64,000 nt of DNA, from contig CAVSJJ010000008.1 in the NCBI GenBank assembly GCA_963728395.1, positions 434,001 through 498,000 of the forward strand, read 5' to 3'. How positions within the stretch are numbered: position 1 is the first letter of the stretch; each line of letters begins with the position of its first letter. Origin of the DNA: CAVSJJ01 sp963728395 (GTDB taxonomy: Bacteria > Actinomycetota > Actinomycetes > Actinomycetales > Dermatophilaceae). Position numbers and translations under genes: made by a program. The notes beneath the pieces were generated by a model that did no database searches, was not told the origin of the DNA, and worked only from the letters and a program-made list of their open reading frames with translations. This document shows positions 38,371 to 47,406 of this stretch, piece by piece.

Positions 38371-39945
38371 TCAGCGGAATGCCGCGGCGAGGTCATCGAG
38401 GGCGCCGGCGTGGAAGCCGCCCCTCGCCACCGTCCGCAGCCAGGTCGTGTCGTGGTAGATGCGTTCGATGCGCGGGATGTCGAGCGTCTGGCCCTTCGGC
38501 GGCGGGCCCGCCCGGGTGCGGAGCCCACCGGGCATGTCGAGGTTCACCGTGATGGGTGGGGTCCCCTCCGGGTCCGCGGAGGGCCGCTCGGCGCCGCGAC
38601 GACGCCGAGCGCCACCAGGGCCGCTCGGCGGGGTGACGCGCGCGGCCTCCCGGACGGCGTCGAGCCGGGCGAGGACATCCGACCAGGGCCACGGGGTGCT
38701 GGGGTCGTCCGGACGCACGAGGGCCACCCGGCGGTAGGCCGACCCGATCCGCACCGAGACGGCGTCCCGGGCGCCGGCCGCCCGCATGAGGGGTGTCGTC
38801 CCCCACCGGGGGCGCCCGCCGACGACGACGAGCTCGATGTCGCGCTCCCGGGCCGCGACGAGGCTGGCCCACGGGTCGGCGCGACGCTGGGCGACCACGA
38901 CGAGGTCCCCGAGCCCGCCGGGGACGAGCCGTCCGACGGACGAGCCCCACGCGCGCGCGAGGGCATCGCCGGGGGCACAGGTCAGCATCGAGACGATGTC
39001 GGCGTCGCTGAGCCCCCACCCCTGCGCGTCGGACCACAGCCGGGCGACCTTGGCCTCGCCGAGCAGGTTGTGGGTGCCGGAGGGCCCCCAGTCGGTGCCG
39101 AGGCAGACCTCCAGACCCGCCGCGCGAGCGCCGGGTACGTCGGTCGTCGAGCCGTAGAGCCACAGGTTGGAGAACGGCGACCAGACGACGTAGCCGTACG
39201 GACGCCGGGCGCTGCGCGCCCGCGCCGCCGTGCGCCACCGGCGGTAGTCCGCCGCCTCGAGGGCGTTGGTGTGGATGCACACCATCGACGGGCGCAGGCA
39301 GGCCTCGGCGTCGAGGTCGGCGAACTCGCGGACGACGATCGAGCCGACCTGCCCCTCGGAGCAGTGGTAGACGAAGATCGCCCCGTCCTCCATCGACGCC
39401 CGCCGGGAGCGGAGGTCGCCGGCCTCGAGGGTGAGGGCCGAGACCCGGACCGGGTCCGGGAGCGGCCCGACCCGGTCCGCGTCGACGCACCGCACCAGCC
39501 TGTTCGTCGGGGACCGGCTCATCGACGGCCAGCCCTGGATCGATGTGGTCCCACCCGCCAGCGCCCGCACCTGGACATAGGCGAGGAGCGACTCGGGCGC
39601 CCCATTCGCGAGGGTCCACGCCGGCCAGGAGACGTCCGGGCGGTAGGACGGCTCCCCGGGCCAGCTGTCGTGGTGGAGGTAGCCCTCGCGCTGACCGGGG
39701 TCGGTCCACAGCGGGAGGGTGTTGTAGCCGAGGTGGCTGTGCAGGTCGAGAAGGCCCGGGTAGATGACCGAGGTCCCGACCGAGACGACAGGGGCATCGG
39801 CCGGGAAGGCCGCCGGACCCGCGTCCACCGGGCCGGTGACGGCGGCGACGGTCCCGTCCTCCCCCAGCCAGACCCGCCCGGGCCCGACGGTCTTCTCGGC
39901 ACCGGGCGCCATCGCGGCCACGGTTCCCTCGACGACGAGTGCCAT
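38371..39945 (-). CDS. Amidohydrolase family protein
   Basis: 524 residues. Composite N-terminal beta-sandwich (VVEGTVAAMAPGAEKTVGPG), then the TIM-barrel metal site: YPGLLDLHSHLGYNTLPLW with the His-x-His pair, FVYHCSEGQ (His), MVCIHTNALE (His) and CLGTDWGPSGTHNLLGE (Asp). LTCAPGDALARAWGSSVGRL and VPGGLGDLVVV mark the C-terminal sandwich, as in cytosine-deaminase/chlorohydrolase-type enzymes. The substrate is unknown. Residues after about 430 are unusual and include a basic, Pro-rich segment. ATG 39945 has GAGGAGG upstream. Likely first gene of an operon with the S41 peptidase. Confidence 0.83.
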   Translation of the reverse strand: MALVVEGTVAAMAPGAEKTVGPGRVWLGEDGTVAAVTGPVDAGPAAFPADAPVVSVGTSVIYPGLLDLHSHLGYNTLPLWTDPGQREGYLHHDSWPGEPSYRPDVSWPAWTLANGAPESLLAYVQVRALAGGTTSIQGWPSMSRSPTNRLVRCVDADRVGPLPDPVRVSALTLEAGDLRSRRASMEDGAIFVYHCSEGQVGSIVVREFADLDAEACLRPSMVCIHTNALEAADYRRWRTAARARSARRPYGYVVWSPFSNLWLYGSTTDVPGARAAGLEVCLGTDWGPSGTHNLLGEAKVARLWSDAQGWGLSDADIVSMLTCAPGDALARAWGSSVGRLVPGGLGDLVVVAQRRADPWASLVAARERDIELVVVGGRPRWGTTPLMRAAGARDAVSVRIGSAYRRVALVRPDDPSTPWPWSDVLARLDAVREAARVTPPSGPGGARRRRGAERPSADPEGTPPITVNLDMPGGLRTRAGPPPKGQTLDIPRIERIYHDTTWLRTVARGGFHAGALDDLAAAFR

Positions 39946-40257
39946 GGATCCTCCTCGGATCGTGAGCCGGCCGCCCCTGCGCCACCGCGCCGGGCCGACC
40001 CGCCCTCGGACCAGTCTGTCCGTCCGGCCGCGGACCGGGAAGGGGGCGGGGCTGACGCCGCAGAGTAGAGCGTCCCCGGCGCACGAGAACTGAGCGCCCC
40101 GGACGAGCAGTTGACGCCCGCGCGGGCGGGAAACAGACTCCACCCGTAGGGGTGGTGCGCACACCGACCGCCCTCCCTAGGCTCGCTGAGGTTCGACATC
40201 CGCGGACCCGGCTCCCCGGCCCGAAAGCCGCCCGGACGACGGAAGGCAGGACAGCAC

Positions 40258-40923
40258 GTGAGCCCCCGCGCGCTCGTACGGTCGATGACCGCGCTATCGG
40301 ACCCGACGGAGGCGTTACGACAGGTGGTGCAGCGCACCCTCGACGTCGTGCCAGGGGCCGAGTCTGTGCTCGCCACCTTGTCCCCGCCGCGGGACGAGCC
40401 CACCGTCATCCCCAGCGACGAGGCCGCCCGCGACCTGTATGCCGCGCAGGTCGCCGCGGCCCAGGGGCCCACCCTCGACGCGCTCGCACAGCTGTCCATC
40501 GTCCGGGCCGACGACCTCACGAGCGACCCGCGCTACCCGGTCCTCGCGCCCGCCTGCGTCGACCTCGGCATTGTCAGTGCCATCGCCTTCCCCGTCATCG
40601 TCGATGACAACAACGCGGGGTCGATCACCGTCCTCGCCCGCTCGATCGGCTCGCTGACCGAGCACGCCGAGCAGACCGGGGCACCCCTCGCCGCCGTGGC
40701 CGGGCTGGTCATCGCCCGGATCGGGATCGCGATGTCCTTCGCCGAGGCGATGGACTCCCGCGACGTCATCGGCCAGGCCAAGGGAATCCTCATGGAGCGG
40801 CACAAGATCGGTGCCGACGACGCGTTCGACCGGCTGCGCATCCTCTCCCAGCACCACAACCGCCGCCTGCGTGACATCGCCGAGGACATCGCGAGCACCG
40901 GCGAGGAGCCCGCCGGCCCGTGA
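40258..40923 (+). CDS. GAF-ANTAR domain protein
   Basis: 221 residues. GAF-like sensor at about 10-150 (GAESVLATLSPPRDEPTVIP, SIVRADDLTSDPRYPVLAPA, VSAIAFPVIVDDNNAGSITV) and an ANTAR RNA-binding domain at 160-215: SRDVIGQAKGILMERHKIGA, then AFDRLRILSQHHNRRLRDIA. ANTAR proteins bind paired hairpins in target RNAs and act as antiterminators. No target hairpins were recognised here. GTG start at 40258 after a GAAGGCAGG stretch. Confidence 0.92.
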   Translation: MSPRALVRSMTALSDPTEALRQVVQRTLDVVPGAESVLATLSPPRDEPTVIPSDEAARDLYAAQVAAAQGPTLDALAQLSIVRADDLTSDPRYPVLAPACVDLGIVSAIAFPVIVDDNNAGSITVLARSIGSLTEHAEQTGAPLAAVAGLVIARIGIAMSFAEAMDSRDVIGQAKGILMERHKIGADDAFDRLRILSQHHNRRLRDIAEDIASTGEEPAGP

Positions 40924-40945
40924 TCGTGCCGATATCCTCGGGTTC

Positions 40946-41329
40946 GTGAACCTCGAGAAGGTGGTCTTCGGGTTCTTCGTCCTGCTCGCGGCCACGCTGA
41001 ACTTCGGCTTCTTCATCGGCGACATCGCCGACCCCGCCATCCACAACATCAACGAGCTCTACCTCGCCGTCGTCGTCAACATCATCGCAACGCTGCTGAA
41101 GTTCGGGGACCGGACCCAGATCGGCGCGGTCCATCTCGCGACGAGCCTCGTCGCCGACATCCAGCTCATCGCGGCGGCCGGCATGTGGATCTACGGCACT
41201 CAGATCGCGGGCACCCCCACGACCGAGGCGATCTCGAGCGTCGTCTCCCTCTCCGGCGGTGCCTTGTTCGCCAACATCGTCTCCGTCGTCCTGCTCGTCA
41301 TCGAGACGGTGTCGTTCCGGCGCCGCTGA
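40946..41329 (+). CDS. Small four-helix membrane protein next to K+ channel
   Basis: 127 residues from the GTG at 40946. Hydrophobic segments: VFGFFVLLAATLNFGFFIGD, LYLAVVVNIIATLLKFG, TSLVADIQLIAAAGMWIYG, and FANIVSVVLLVIETVSF. Ends with Arg-Arg-Arg. It resembles small membrane proteins (DUF6394-like) that are often found beside ion-channel genes, and here the channel gene starts 9 nt downstream, so a subunit or helper role is plausible but inferred. Confidence 0.7.
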   Translation: MNLEKVVFGFFVLLAATLNFGFFIGDIADPAIHNINELYLAVVVNIIATLLKFGDRTQIGAVHLATSLVADIQLIAAAGMWIYGTQIAGTPTTEAISSVVSLSGGALFANIVSVVLLVIETVSFRRR

Positions 41330-41337
41330 CCGTCGTG

Positions 41338-43071
41338 GTGAACCCCCTCCTCCTCTTCAGCGCCCGCCCGGGGTCCCGCCGGCCCCGGGGCAGCGTGCGA
41401 CGCGCCGAGGTGGCGGTCCCGACCGAGGTCCCCGCCGTCGACGCGGTCTTCCTCGTCCTGCGCCGGATGCGGGTCCCGCTCATCGTCCTCGTCGTCATCT
41501 TCGCCGTGTCGGTGGCGGGGCTGGCGATCATCCCCGGGCGGGACGCCCAGGGGAACCCGGCCCGGATGACCGTCTTCGACGCCTTCTACTTCATCAGCTA
41601 CACGGCGACGACGATCGGCTTCGGTGAGCTCCCCAACGCCTTCACGACGGCGCAGCGGATGTGGGTGACCGGCTCGATCTACGGGTCGGTCATCGGCTGG
41701 GCCTATGCCATCGGCACCCTCTTCTCGCTCCTGCAGGACCAGGGCTTCCGGGACGCCCTGGCCCTCCAGCAGTTCCGACGCAGGGTGCGGCGGATCGACG
41801 AGCCCTTCCTCCTCGTCGCCGGCTACGGCCATGCGGGGCAGCTCGTCTGTCAGGGCCTCGACGGCCTCGGGCGCAGGGCCGTCGTGCTCGACGAGACCCG
41901 CGAGCGCATCGAGGCGCTCGCGGCGGACCAGCTCTCGATCGATGTGCCGGGCCTGGCCGCCGACGTCCACAACCCGGCGATGCTCGGGGTCGCCGGCCTG
42001 GGCCACCCGCGCTGTGAGGGCGTCCTCGCACTTACCGACGACGACGACGCCAACCTGGCCGTCGTCATGGCGGCCAACCTCGTCCGCCCCGGCCTGCCGG
42101 TCATCGCGCGCTGCGCCGACCGGGCCGTCGAGGAGCACATGCACGACTTCGCCCCCCAAGCGGTCATCAACCCCTACGACCGGTTCGGTGGCTACCTCGT
42201 CCTCGCCCTGCGGCGGCCGACGACCTACCGGCTCGCGACCTGGCTCATGAGCCCGGCCGGGTCACCGCTGCCGGAGCGGCGCGAGGGCCTGGCGGACGGA
42301 CGGTGGATCGTCTGCGCCGACGGGCAGTTCGGCGAGGAGGTGACCGCCGATCTGCGCCGGGCCGGGCTCGACGTGACGATGGCGGACCCGGCCGACGGCG
42401 ATCCCGACGTCACCGGGATCGTCGGGTTCGTGGCGGGGACCGAGCGGGACACGACGAACCTCTCGCTCGCCGCCCACGCCCGGCTCAGCGACCCGGGCAT
42501 CTACCTCGTCGCGCGGCAGAAGGCTCCGTCGAGCGCCCCACTCATCCAGGCGCTCGACCTGGACTCCGTCTTCATCCCCACCGAGCTCGTGGCACGAGAG
42601 ACGCTCGCCAGGGTCATCACCCCGATCTCGTGGTCGTTCATCGACCACATCCTCCAGCAGCCGGACGGCTGGGCGGTGGACACCCTGACCCGGATCACCG
42701 CTCGGGTCGGCCCCCGGGCCCCGCACCCGCTCCGGCTCATCGTCACGCCCGCCGAGGCGCCGGCGCTCGTCCGGTGGCTGGCCCGGCACGAGCTCGCCCT
42801 CGGCGACGTCCTGCGCGACCCCGACGACCGGGGCCGATCGCTGGCCGCGATCCCCCTCGTCCTCATCCGGGGCGAGGAGACGACCTTCCTGCCCGACCTC
42901 GACGGGGCGCTCCGGGTCGGCGACGTCGTCCTCATGGCCGGTCGCGAGTCGGCGCACGACGCCATGACGGCCACCCTGTTCTACGACGCCGCGGTCGAGT
43001 ACGTCGCGACGGGTCGCCAGGTGCCGTCGACGTGGCTGTGGCGGGCTCTGCGGCGCGGTGGGGGCGGCTGA
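41338..43071 (+). CDS. 2TM potassium channel with two RCK domains
   Basis: 577 residues. One TM-pore-TM unit: VPLIVLVVIFAVSVAGLAII, the filter YTATTIGFGELPNAF, and VTGSIYGSVIGWAYAIGTLF. The filter reads TIGFGE instead of TVGYGD, a variant known in some K+ channels. Two RCK/TrkA-N modules follow: FLLVAGYGHAGQLVCQGLDG (Rossmann start), GVLALTDDDDANLAVVMAAN, and WIVCADGQFGEEVTADLRRA. A C-terminal TrkA-C-like region ends GDVVLMAGRES. Four such subunits would form a ligand-gated K+ channel. GTG at 41338 or the one directly before it is the start. Confidence 0.88.
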   Translation: MNPLLLFSARPGSRRPRGSVRRAEVAVPTEVPAVDAVFLVLRRMRVPLIVLVVIFAVSVAGLAIIPGRDAQGNPARMTVFDAFYFISYTATTIGFGELPNAFTTAQRMWVTGSIYGSVIGWAYAIGTLFSLLQDQGFRDALALQQFRRRVRRIDEPFLLVAGYGHAGQLVCQGLDGLGRRAVVLDETRERIEALAADQLSIDVPGLAADVHNPAMLGVAGLGHPRCEGVLALTDDDDANLAVVMAANLVRPGLPVIARCADRAVEEHMHDFAPQAVINPYDRFGGYLVLALRRPTTYRLATWLMSPAGSPLPERREGLADGRWIVCADGQFGEEVTADLRRAGLDVTMADPADGDPDVTGIVGFVAGTERDTTNLSLAAHARLSDPGIYLVARQKAPSSAPLIQALDLDSVFIPTELVARETLARVITPISWSFIDHILQQPDGWAVDTLTRITARVGPRAPHPLRLIVTPAEAPALVRWLARHELALGDVLRDPDDRGRSLAAIPLVLIRGEETTFLPDLDGALRVGDVVLMAGRESAHDAMTATLFYDAAVEYVATGRQVPSTWLWRALRRGGGG

Positions 43072-43079
43072 GGCGGTGT

Positions 43080-43119
43080 GCCGGCGCGGTGGGCCGTCGG
43101 TCTCGACGCCCCCGCCGGC
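43080..43119. terminator. Short hairpin between convergent genes
   Basis: GCCGGCG at 43080-43086 and CGCCGGC at 43113-43119, 26-nt loop, between the K+ channel and the convergent cytochrome b gene. Weak. Confidence 0.3.
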
Positions 43120-43842
43120 TCAGTGGTGGAAGAACACGTCGTTCAGCCAGGCCGAGGAGTCGGCAAGGATGACGACGGCAAGCCACACGGCGGCCCCGCC
43201 GGCGACCGCGATGAGCACCCCGCGGACGAGCCCGCCGGGCACGGAGACGGCACCGACGGCCCGGCCGGTGATGATCCGCACGGCCGGGGCGAGGCGGCCG
43301 AGGACGTGGACGGTCGTGACGACGATCCAGACGGCGAACGACGCCTGGTGCAGGAACAGCGGGCTGATCGGGGTCCCCGCGAGCCCGGCCCGCGCGGTGT
43401 CCGGCCCGATGAGGGCGATCGCCACCCCGGTGGCGAGCAGCGCGAGGGTCGAGAGGATGACCAGCGGCCCGATGAGGCGCAGCGGCATCGGCGGCGCGCC
43501 CGCCGCCCGGTAGACGCGGCTGCCCGCGTAGTAGCGGACCATCCGCCACCCCGTGCTGGCGAGCTTGAGGGCGACCGGGCCGATGATGAGGACGCCGACG
43601 ACGATGTGCCACGAGATGAGGCCGTGGATGTCGATGAGGGTGATGCCCTCGATGGCGAGGAGGACGAAGAGCACGAGGCCCACCCACGCCGTGAGCCGGG
43701 CGTTGCCGGCGGGTCCGCCGCCGCGGGGAAGCACCGGGTCGGGCCGGTCTGCGGTTCCGAGGGCCTCGGCGACGGTCTCGCCCACCTGCCATCGGTCGAG
43801 GGTGAGCGCCTCGGCGCGGGCGACGATCTCGTGCCGGTTCAT
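43120..43842 (-). CDS. Four-helix cytochrome b-type membrane protein
   Basis: 240 residues. Four main hydrophobic segments: TAWVGLVLFVLLAIEGITLI, WHIVVGVLIIGPVALKLAST, LVILSTLALLATGVAIALIG, and FAVWIVVTTVHVLGRLAPAV. Conserved His in DIHGLISWH, FLHQASF and VHVLG could ligate haem, as in cytochrome b561/DUF4405-like proteins. A fifth hydrophobic segment lies near the C-terminus. Electron partner unknown. The ATG at 43842 (MNRHEIVARAEAL) is chosen. Next to, and on the same strand as, a LysR gene. Confidence 0.75.
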   Translation of the reverse strand: MNRHEIVARAEALTLDRWQVGETVAEALGTADRPDPVLPRGGGPAGNARLTAWVGLVLFVLLAIEGITLIDIHGLISWHIVVGVLIIGPVALKLASTGWRMVRYYAGSRVYRAAGAPPMPLRLIGPLVILSTLALLATGVAIALIGPDTARAGLAGTPISPLFLHQASFAVWIVVTTVHVLGRLAPAVRIITGRAVGAVSVPGGLVRGVLIAVAGGAAVWLAVVILADSSAWLNDVFFHH

Positions 43843-43888
43843 GAGCAGTGAGCGTGGCGGGGCCCGCTGCACGAACGCTGGACGCAGG

Positions 43889-44848
43889 CTATGTCCCCGC
43901 TGTGGACCGGGTCGCATCGGCGTCGGGCGACGGGGCGGCGGGGCCGGCGCGGGGGTGGCGGCTGGCCTCCCGCAGCAGGTAGCGCCGGAACAGCTCCGCC
44001 GACGGCAGGAGGCGGCGCTCGGCGGACCACGCGACGCCGACCTCGCGCGTCGCTCCGTCGTCCTCGATCGGGACCAGGCGCACCCCGCCCCGGGCCGTCC
44101 CGCCGGCATCCTCCCCCAGCGCCGGAGTGACGCCGACCCCGAGCCCGGCGGCGACGAGGCCGCGGACCGTGGGCAGGTCGTCGGCCTCGAGGGCCGGCTC
44201 GACCTCGAACCCGGCGCTCGCGCAGAGCCGCTCGACCTGCTCGCGCAGCGGCCAGCCCCGGCGGACCAGGACGAACGCCTCCCCCGCGGCCTCCGCCAGC
44301 CGCACCGCCTCCCGCCCGGCGAGCGGGTGCGAGGGTGCGACGGCGAGGTAGAGCGGGTCGGTGAACAGCCGGCGCCACCGCACATCCGGCCGGCGGACCC
44401 GCCGGGCGGTGATCTCGAGGTCGACCACCCCGGACGAGAGCGACACCGACCGGTCGCCCACCTCCTCGGCGAGATGGAGGGCGAACTGCACGCCGGGGTG
44501 CTCGCGCCGGAAGCCGGCGATGACGGCGGGGACGAGCCACGTGCCGAGCGAGAGCTGGTAGGCGACGCCAACGAGGCCACGTTCGGGGTCGACGAGCTCG
44601 GTGACGGCGGCCAGCCCGTCGTCGAGGTCGACGATGAGCGCGTCGACGTGCCGCTTGAAGGCCGCGCCGGCGTGGGTGAGCCGCAGCACCCGGCCCGAAC
44701 GCCGAAGCAGCGGGGCGCCGACCTCCCCCTCGAGCCGGGCCAGCGCCCGGGACACGGCGGGCTGGCTCACGCCGTAGACGTCGCTCACCTCGGTCACCGT
44801 GACGCCGTCGGCGACCTGCTGGAACCAGCGCAGCACCTCGGTGTCCAT
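43889..44848 (-). CDS. LysR-family transcriptional regulator
   Basis: 319 residues. N-terminal winged HTH: VTEVSDVYGVSQPAVSRALA, then LEGEVGAPLLRRSGRVLRLT. The C-terminal effector domain has SLGTWLVPAVIAGFRREHPG, ITARRVRRPDVRWRRLFTDP and TVRGLVAAGLGVGVTPALGE. Unlike most LysR genes it faces away from a very small gene (44925), sharing a 76-bp AT-richer spacer that contains CGCTAGCG, so that gene or the downstream cytochrome b gene may be its target. ATG start 44848. Confidence 0.93.
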   Translation of the reverse strand: MDTEVLRWFQQVADGVTVTEVSDVYGVSQPAVSRALARLEGEVGAPLLRRSGRVLRLTHAGAAFKRHVDALIVDLDDGLAAVTELVDPERGLVGVAYQLSLGTWLVPAVIAGFRREHPGVQFALHLAEEVGDRSVSLSSGVVDLEITARRVRRPDVRWRRLFTDPLYLAVAPSHPLAGREAVRLAEAAGEAFVLVRRGWPLREQVERLCASAGFEVEPALEADDLPTVRGLVAAGLGVGVTPALGEDAGGTARGGVRLVPIEDDGATREVGVAWSAERRLLPSAELFRRYLLREASRHPRAGPAAPSPDADATRSTAGT

Positions 44849-44924
44849 ATTGATAACGCTAGCGCATGCTTTTGATGAGATTGAGGCATTAGACGCATCG
44901 TTCGATGATTGTCACACTGGAGCC

Positions 44925-45191
44925 ATGGCAACGATCACCCACCCGCTCGCCCTCCCGGTCCCCTCCATCCACCGCCTCGTCTCGGCGGTCGCGGTCGAGC
45001 TGCGGGAGCGCCGCGCCATCCGCGAGGCGGCGCGCCGGCTGGAGCGGGACCTCGCCACGTACTCGACACCGGCGCAGATCGAGGACCTCCTGGCGACCTT
45101 CGACCGCTACGCCGACGAGGATGTCGCCCCGCTGCGCGCCATCCTCGCCGAGAACCTCACGGCGTACCAGCGGGGCCGGCTGGCCTCCTGA
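44925..45191 (+). CDS. Small helical protein divergent from LysR gene
   Basis: 88 residues, not recognised. Helical and charged: HRLVSAVAVELRERRAIREA, RRLERDLATYSTPAQIEDLL, RAILAENLTAYQRGRLAS. No TM segment. ATG at 44925 with GGAG 4-8 nt upstream. A promoter shared with the LysR gene suggests it is under LysR control. Confidence 0.6.
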   Translation: MATITHPLALPVPSIHRLVSAVAVELRERRAIREAARRLERDLATYSTPAQIEDLLATFDRYADEDVAPLRAILAENLTAYQRGRLAS

Positions 45192-45308
45192 GCGCCGGCC
45201 GGGTGGCACCGAGGCCGGTCCGACCCCACGGCGGTCCGCACCCACGGCGGTCCGAGCGGCCCGTGCCGTGGCCGTCCGCGCACCGTCCGCTGCGCGCCGT
45301 CCGCGCGC

Positions 45309-45677
45309 TCAGCCGCGGGTGATGAAGTGGAGGATGAGGTCGTGGGCGTGCCGGGCCTTGTCGTGGCCGCGCATCTCGATCTCGTACGTCACGTCCCCCG
45401 CCGCGACCGCCAGCGTCGAGGCCTCGACCCAGCGGCCGAACACCGACCTGTTCGAGACCAGCGAGACCGAGAAGATCCGGCGGTACGGCAGTGACGTCAG
45501 GGCGATGTTGCCGCCGACGTACGACTCGTCCTGGAGGATGACTCGTAGGTCGGTCAGCCCGATGAAGCCGGTCCCGGCCCCCTTGCCGTCGTAGACGGCA
45601 TACAGGCTCTCCCCCTCCAGCAGCCCCTCCTCGACGGTGCGCAGCTGGTCCTTGAGGTCGTAGGCCACGTCGTTCAT
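45309..45677 (-). CDS. Bacterial PH-domain protein
   Basis: 122 residues covering a bacterial PH (PF08000-like) domain: YAVYDGKGAGTGFIGLTDLR, LTSLPYRRIFSVSLVSNRSV and ASTLAVAAGDVTYEIEMRGH, then a C-terminal helix KARHAHDLILHFI. Cytoplasmic; family function not established. ATG 45677. The spacer 45192-45308 has short CGGTCCG repeats without clear meaning. Confidence 0.82.
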   Translation of the reverse strand: MNDVAYDLKDQLRTVEEGLLEGESLYAVYDGKGAGTGFIGLTDLRVILQDESYVGGNIALTSLPYRRIFSVSLVSNRSVFGRWVEASTLAVAAGDVTYEIEMRGHDKARHAHDLILHFITRG

Positions 45678-45757
45678 GGCGGCAGCCTAGGGCTCCCGAT
45701 CGGCTCCGGGCAGCACCCGGGTGGGCTCGGGCCGGACCGAGGTCGCAGACTAGGGGT

Positions 45758-46645
45758 ATGACTGCGTGGACCCCGGACAGCATCCCCGACCAGAGTGGCC
45801 GCACGATCGTCGTCACCGGCGCGAACTCCGGGCTCGGCCTCGTGACCGCCCGCGAGCTCGCCGCGCGCGGTGCCCGCGTCGTGCTCGCGTGCCGCAACGT
45901 CGAGAGCGGTGAGCAGGCTCGCGCGAGCATGTCCGGCACGACCGAGGTCCGGCACCTCGACCTCGCCGACCTCGCCTCAGTCCGTGCCTTCGCGGCGGAC
46001 CTCGGCGGCCCGGTCGACGTCCTCGTCAACAACGCCGGGATCATGAACGTCCCCCTCGCCCGCACCGCCGAGGGCTACGAGAGCCAGTTGGCGACGAACC
46101 TGCTCGGCCCCTTCCTCCTCACCGGTCTCCTCCTGCCCCGGATCACCGACCGGGTCGTCACGCTGTCCTCCGGCGTCCACCGGATCGGCTCGATCGCTCT
46201 GGACGACCTCAACTGGGAGCGGCGCCGCTACAACGGCTGGCTCGCGTACGCCCAGTCCAAGCTCGGCGACCTCATGTTCGCCTACGAGCTGCAGCGCCGG
46301 CTCACCGCGGCCGGTTCGCTCCTCCGCTCGATGTCCGCCCACCCCGGGTATGCCGCGACGAACCTGCAGTCCCACTCCGGTGGCTGGCAGGCGACGGCGA
46401 TGGAGTGGATGAACCGGGTCATCGCCCAGAGCGCCGAGATGGGTGCGCTGCCGCAGCTGTATGCCGCGAGCGTGCCCGACCTGCCCGGCGGCACCTTCGT
46501 CGGGCCGGACGGCCTCGGCGAGCAGCGCGGGCACCCCCGCCCGGTCGGCTCGAGTGCCGCCTCGCACGACCGGGAGACCGCGGCGGCGCTGTGGGCGGCG
46601 TGCGAGCGGATGACCGGCGCTCCGTTCGCCGTCCCGGCCCCCTGA
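45758..46645 (+). CDS. Short-chain dehydrogenase/reductase
   Basis: 295 residues, atypical long SDR close to retinol-dehydrogenase/protochlorophyllide-reductase-like proteins. Cofactor loop TIVVTGANSGLGLVTARELA, VDVLVNNAGIMNVPL, catalytic SSGVH with YAQSKLGDLMFAYEL (Tyr-x3-Lys). The Arg in VLACRN favours NADPH. Substrate not predictable. ATG 45758. Confidence 0.9.
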   Translation: MTAWTPDSIPDQSGRTIVVTGANSGLGLVTARELAARGARVVLACRNVESGEQARASMSGTTEVRHLDLADLASVRAFAADLGGPVDVLVNNAGIMNVPLARTAEGYESQLATNLLGPFLLTGLLLPRITDRVVTLSSGVHRIGSIALDDLNWERRRYNGWLAYAQSKLGDLMFAYELQRRLTAAGSLLRSMSAHPGYAATNLQSHSGGWQATAMEWMNRVIAQSAEMGALPQLYAASVPDLPGGTFVGPDGLGEQRGHPRPVGSSAASHDRETAAALWAACERMTGAPFAVPAP

Positions 46646-46696
46646 GCCGCGCTCCAGCGGCGTCGCCGAGGGAGGGCGGCGGCATACGCTGAGGTG

Positions 46697-47386
46697 ATGG
46701 CGGCAACCATCGAGTGTGTCCGAGGCGACATCACGACCGAGCGGGTCGACGCGATCGTCAACGCGGCCAACTCCAGCCTGCTCGGCGGGGGAGGTGTCGA
46801 CGGTGCCATCCACGCGGCGGCCGGACCCGCCCTCCTCGAGGAGTGTCGACGGCTGCGCGGCACCCGGTACCCCGACGGCCTCCCGGTCGGCGAGGCGGTC
46901 GCGACCGGCGCGGGCGACCTGCCGGCAACCTGGGTCATCCACACGGTCGGGCCGAACCGGAACGCCGGCCAGACCGACCCCGCCCTGCTCCGGTCCTGCT
47001 TCATCCGCTCGCTGGCCGTGGCCCGGGACCTCGGAGCCCGCTCGCTCGCCGTTCCGGCGGTGAGCGCGGGCATCTACGGCTGGTCGGCGAGGGACGTGGC
47101 ACGGATCGCGACGACGGCGGTCCGGGACGGGGTTGCGGCGGACGAGGGGCCGCGACTCGTGCGGTTCGTCCTGTTCAGCGACGCGCTGCTCGCCGCCTTC
47201 AGGTCGGCACTGCAGACGCCGTGCAGCACTCCCCGCGGCGGCCCGGACGCCAGTCAGCGGGTCCGAACCTCGGGCCGATGCTCCCAATCCCACCCCTGGT
47301 GCATCGGCCCTCCCCCCTACCGTCGGACGACCTCCCGGCTCGGCCGCCCAGCGGTAGACCGTCTGCCTGATCGGCGTTCGGAATGA
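46697..47386 (+). CDS. Macrodomain protein (O-acetyl-ADP-ribose deacetylase-like)
   Basis: 229 residues. Residues 1-170 are a MacroD-type domain: IECVRGDITTERVDAIVNAA, NSSLLGGGGVDGAIHAAAGP (ADP-ribose loop), DLPATWVIHTVGPNR, and AVPAVSAGIYGWSARDVARI. It would bind or hydrolyse ADP-ribose derivatives. The last 55 residues (from about TPCSTPRGG) are not macrodomain-like and may reflect read-through beyond the ancestral stop. ATG 46697, preceded by a GTG in frame. Confidence 0.9.
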   Translation: MAATIECVRGDITTERVDAIVNAANSSLLGGGGVDGAIHAAAGPALLEECRRLRGTRYPDGLPVGEAVATGAGDLPATWVIHTVGPNRNAGQTDPALLRSCFIRSLAVARDLGARSLAVPAVSAGIYGWSARDVARIATTAVRDGVAADEGPRLVRFVLFSDALLAAFRSALQTPCSTPRGGPDASQRVRTSGRCSQSHPWCIGPPPYRRTTSRLGRPAVDRLPDRRSE

Positions 47387-47406
47387 GGCTCGGAGCCCGC
47401 TGAACT

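Noticed and set aside
43120..44580. 486-codon frame extending the cytochrome b gene
   Set aside because: The upstream 245 codons are an antisense-like, Arg/Ser/Pro-rich reading of the LysR gene in another frame; the true start is at 43842.
45192..45308. Short CGGTCCG tandem repeats
   Set aside because: Only a few imperfect copies in a GC-rich spacer; likely chance or slippage.
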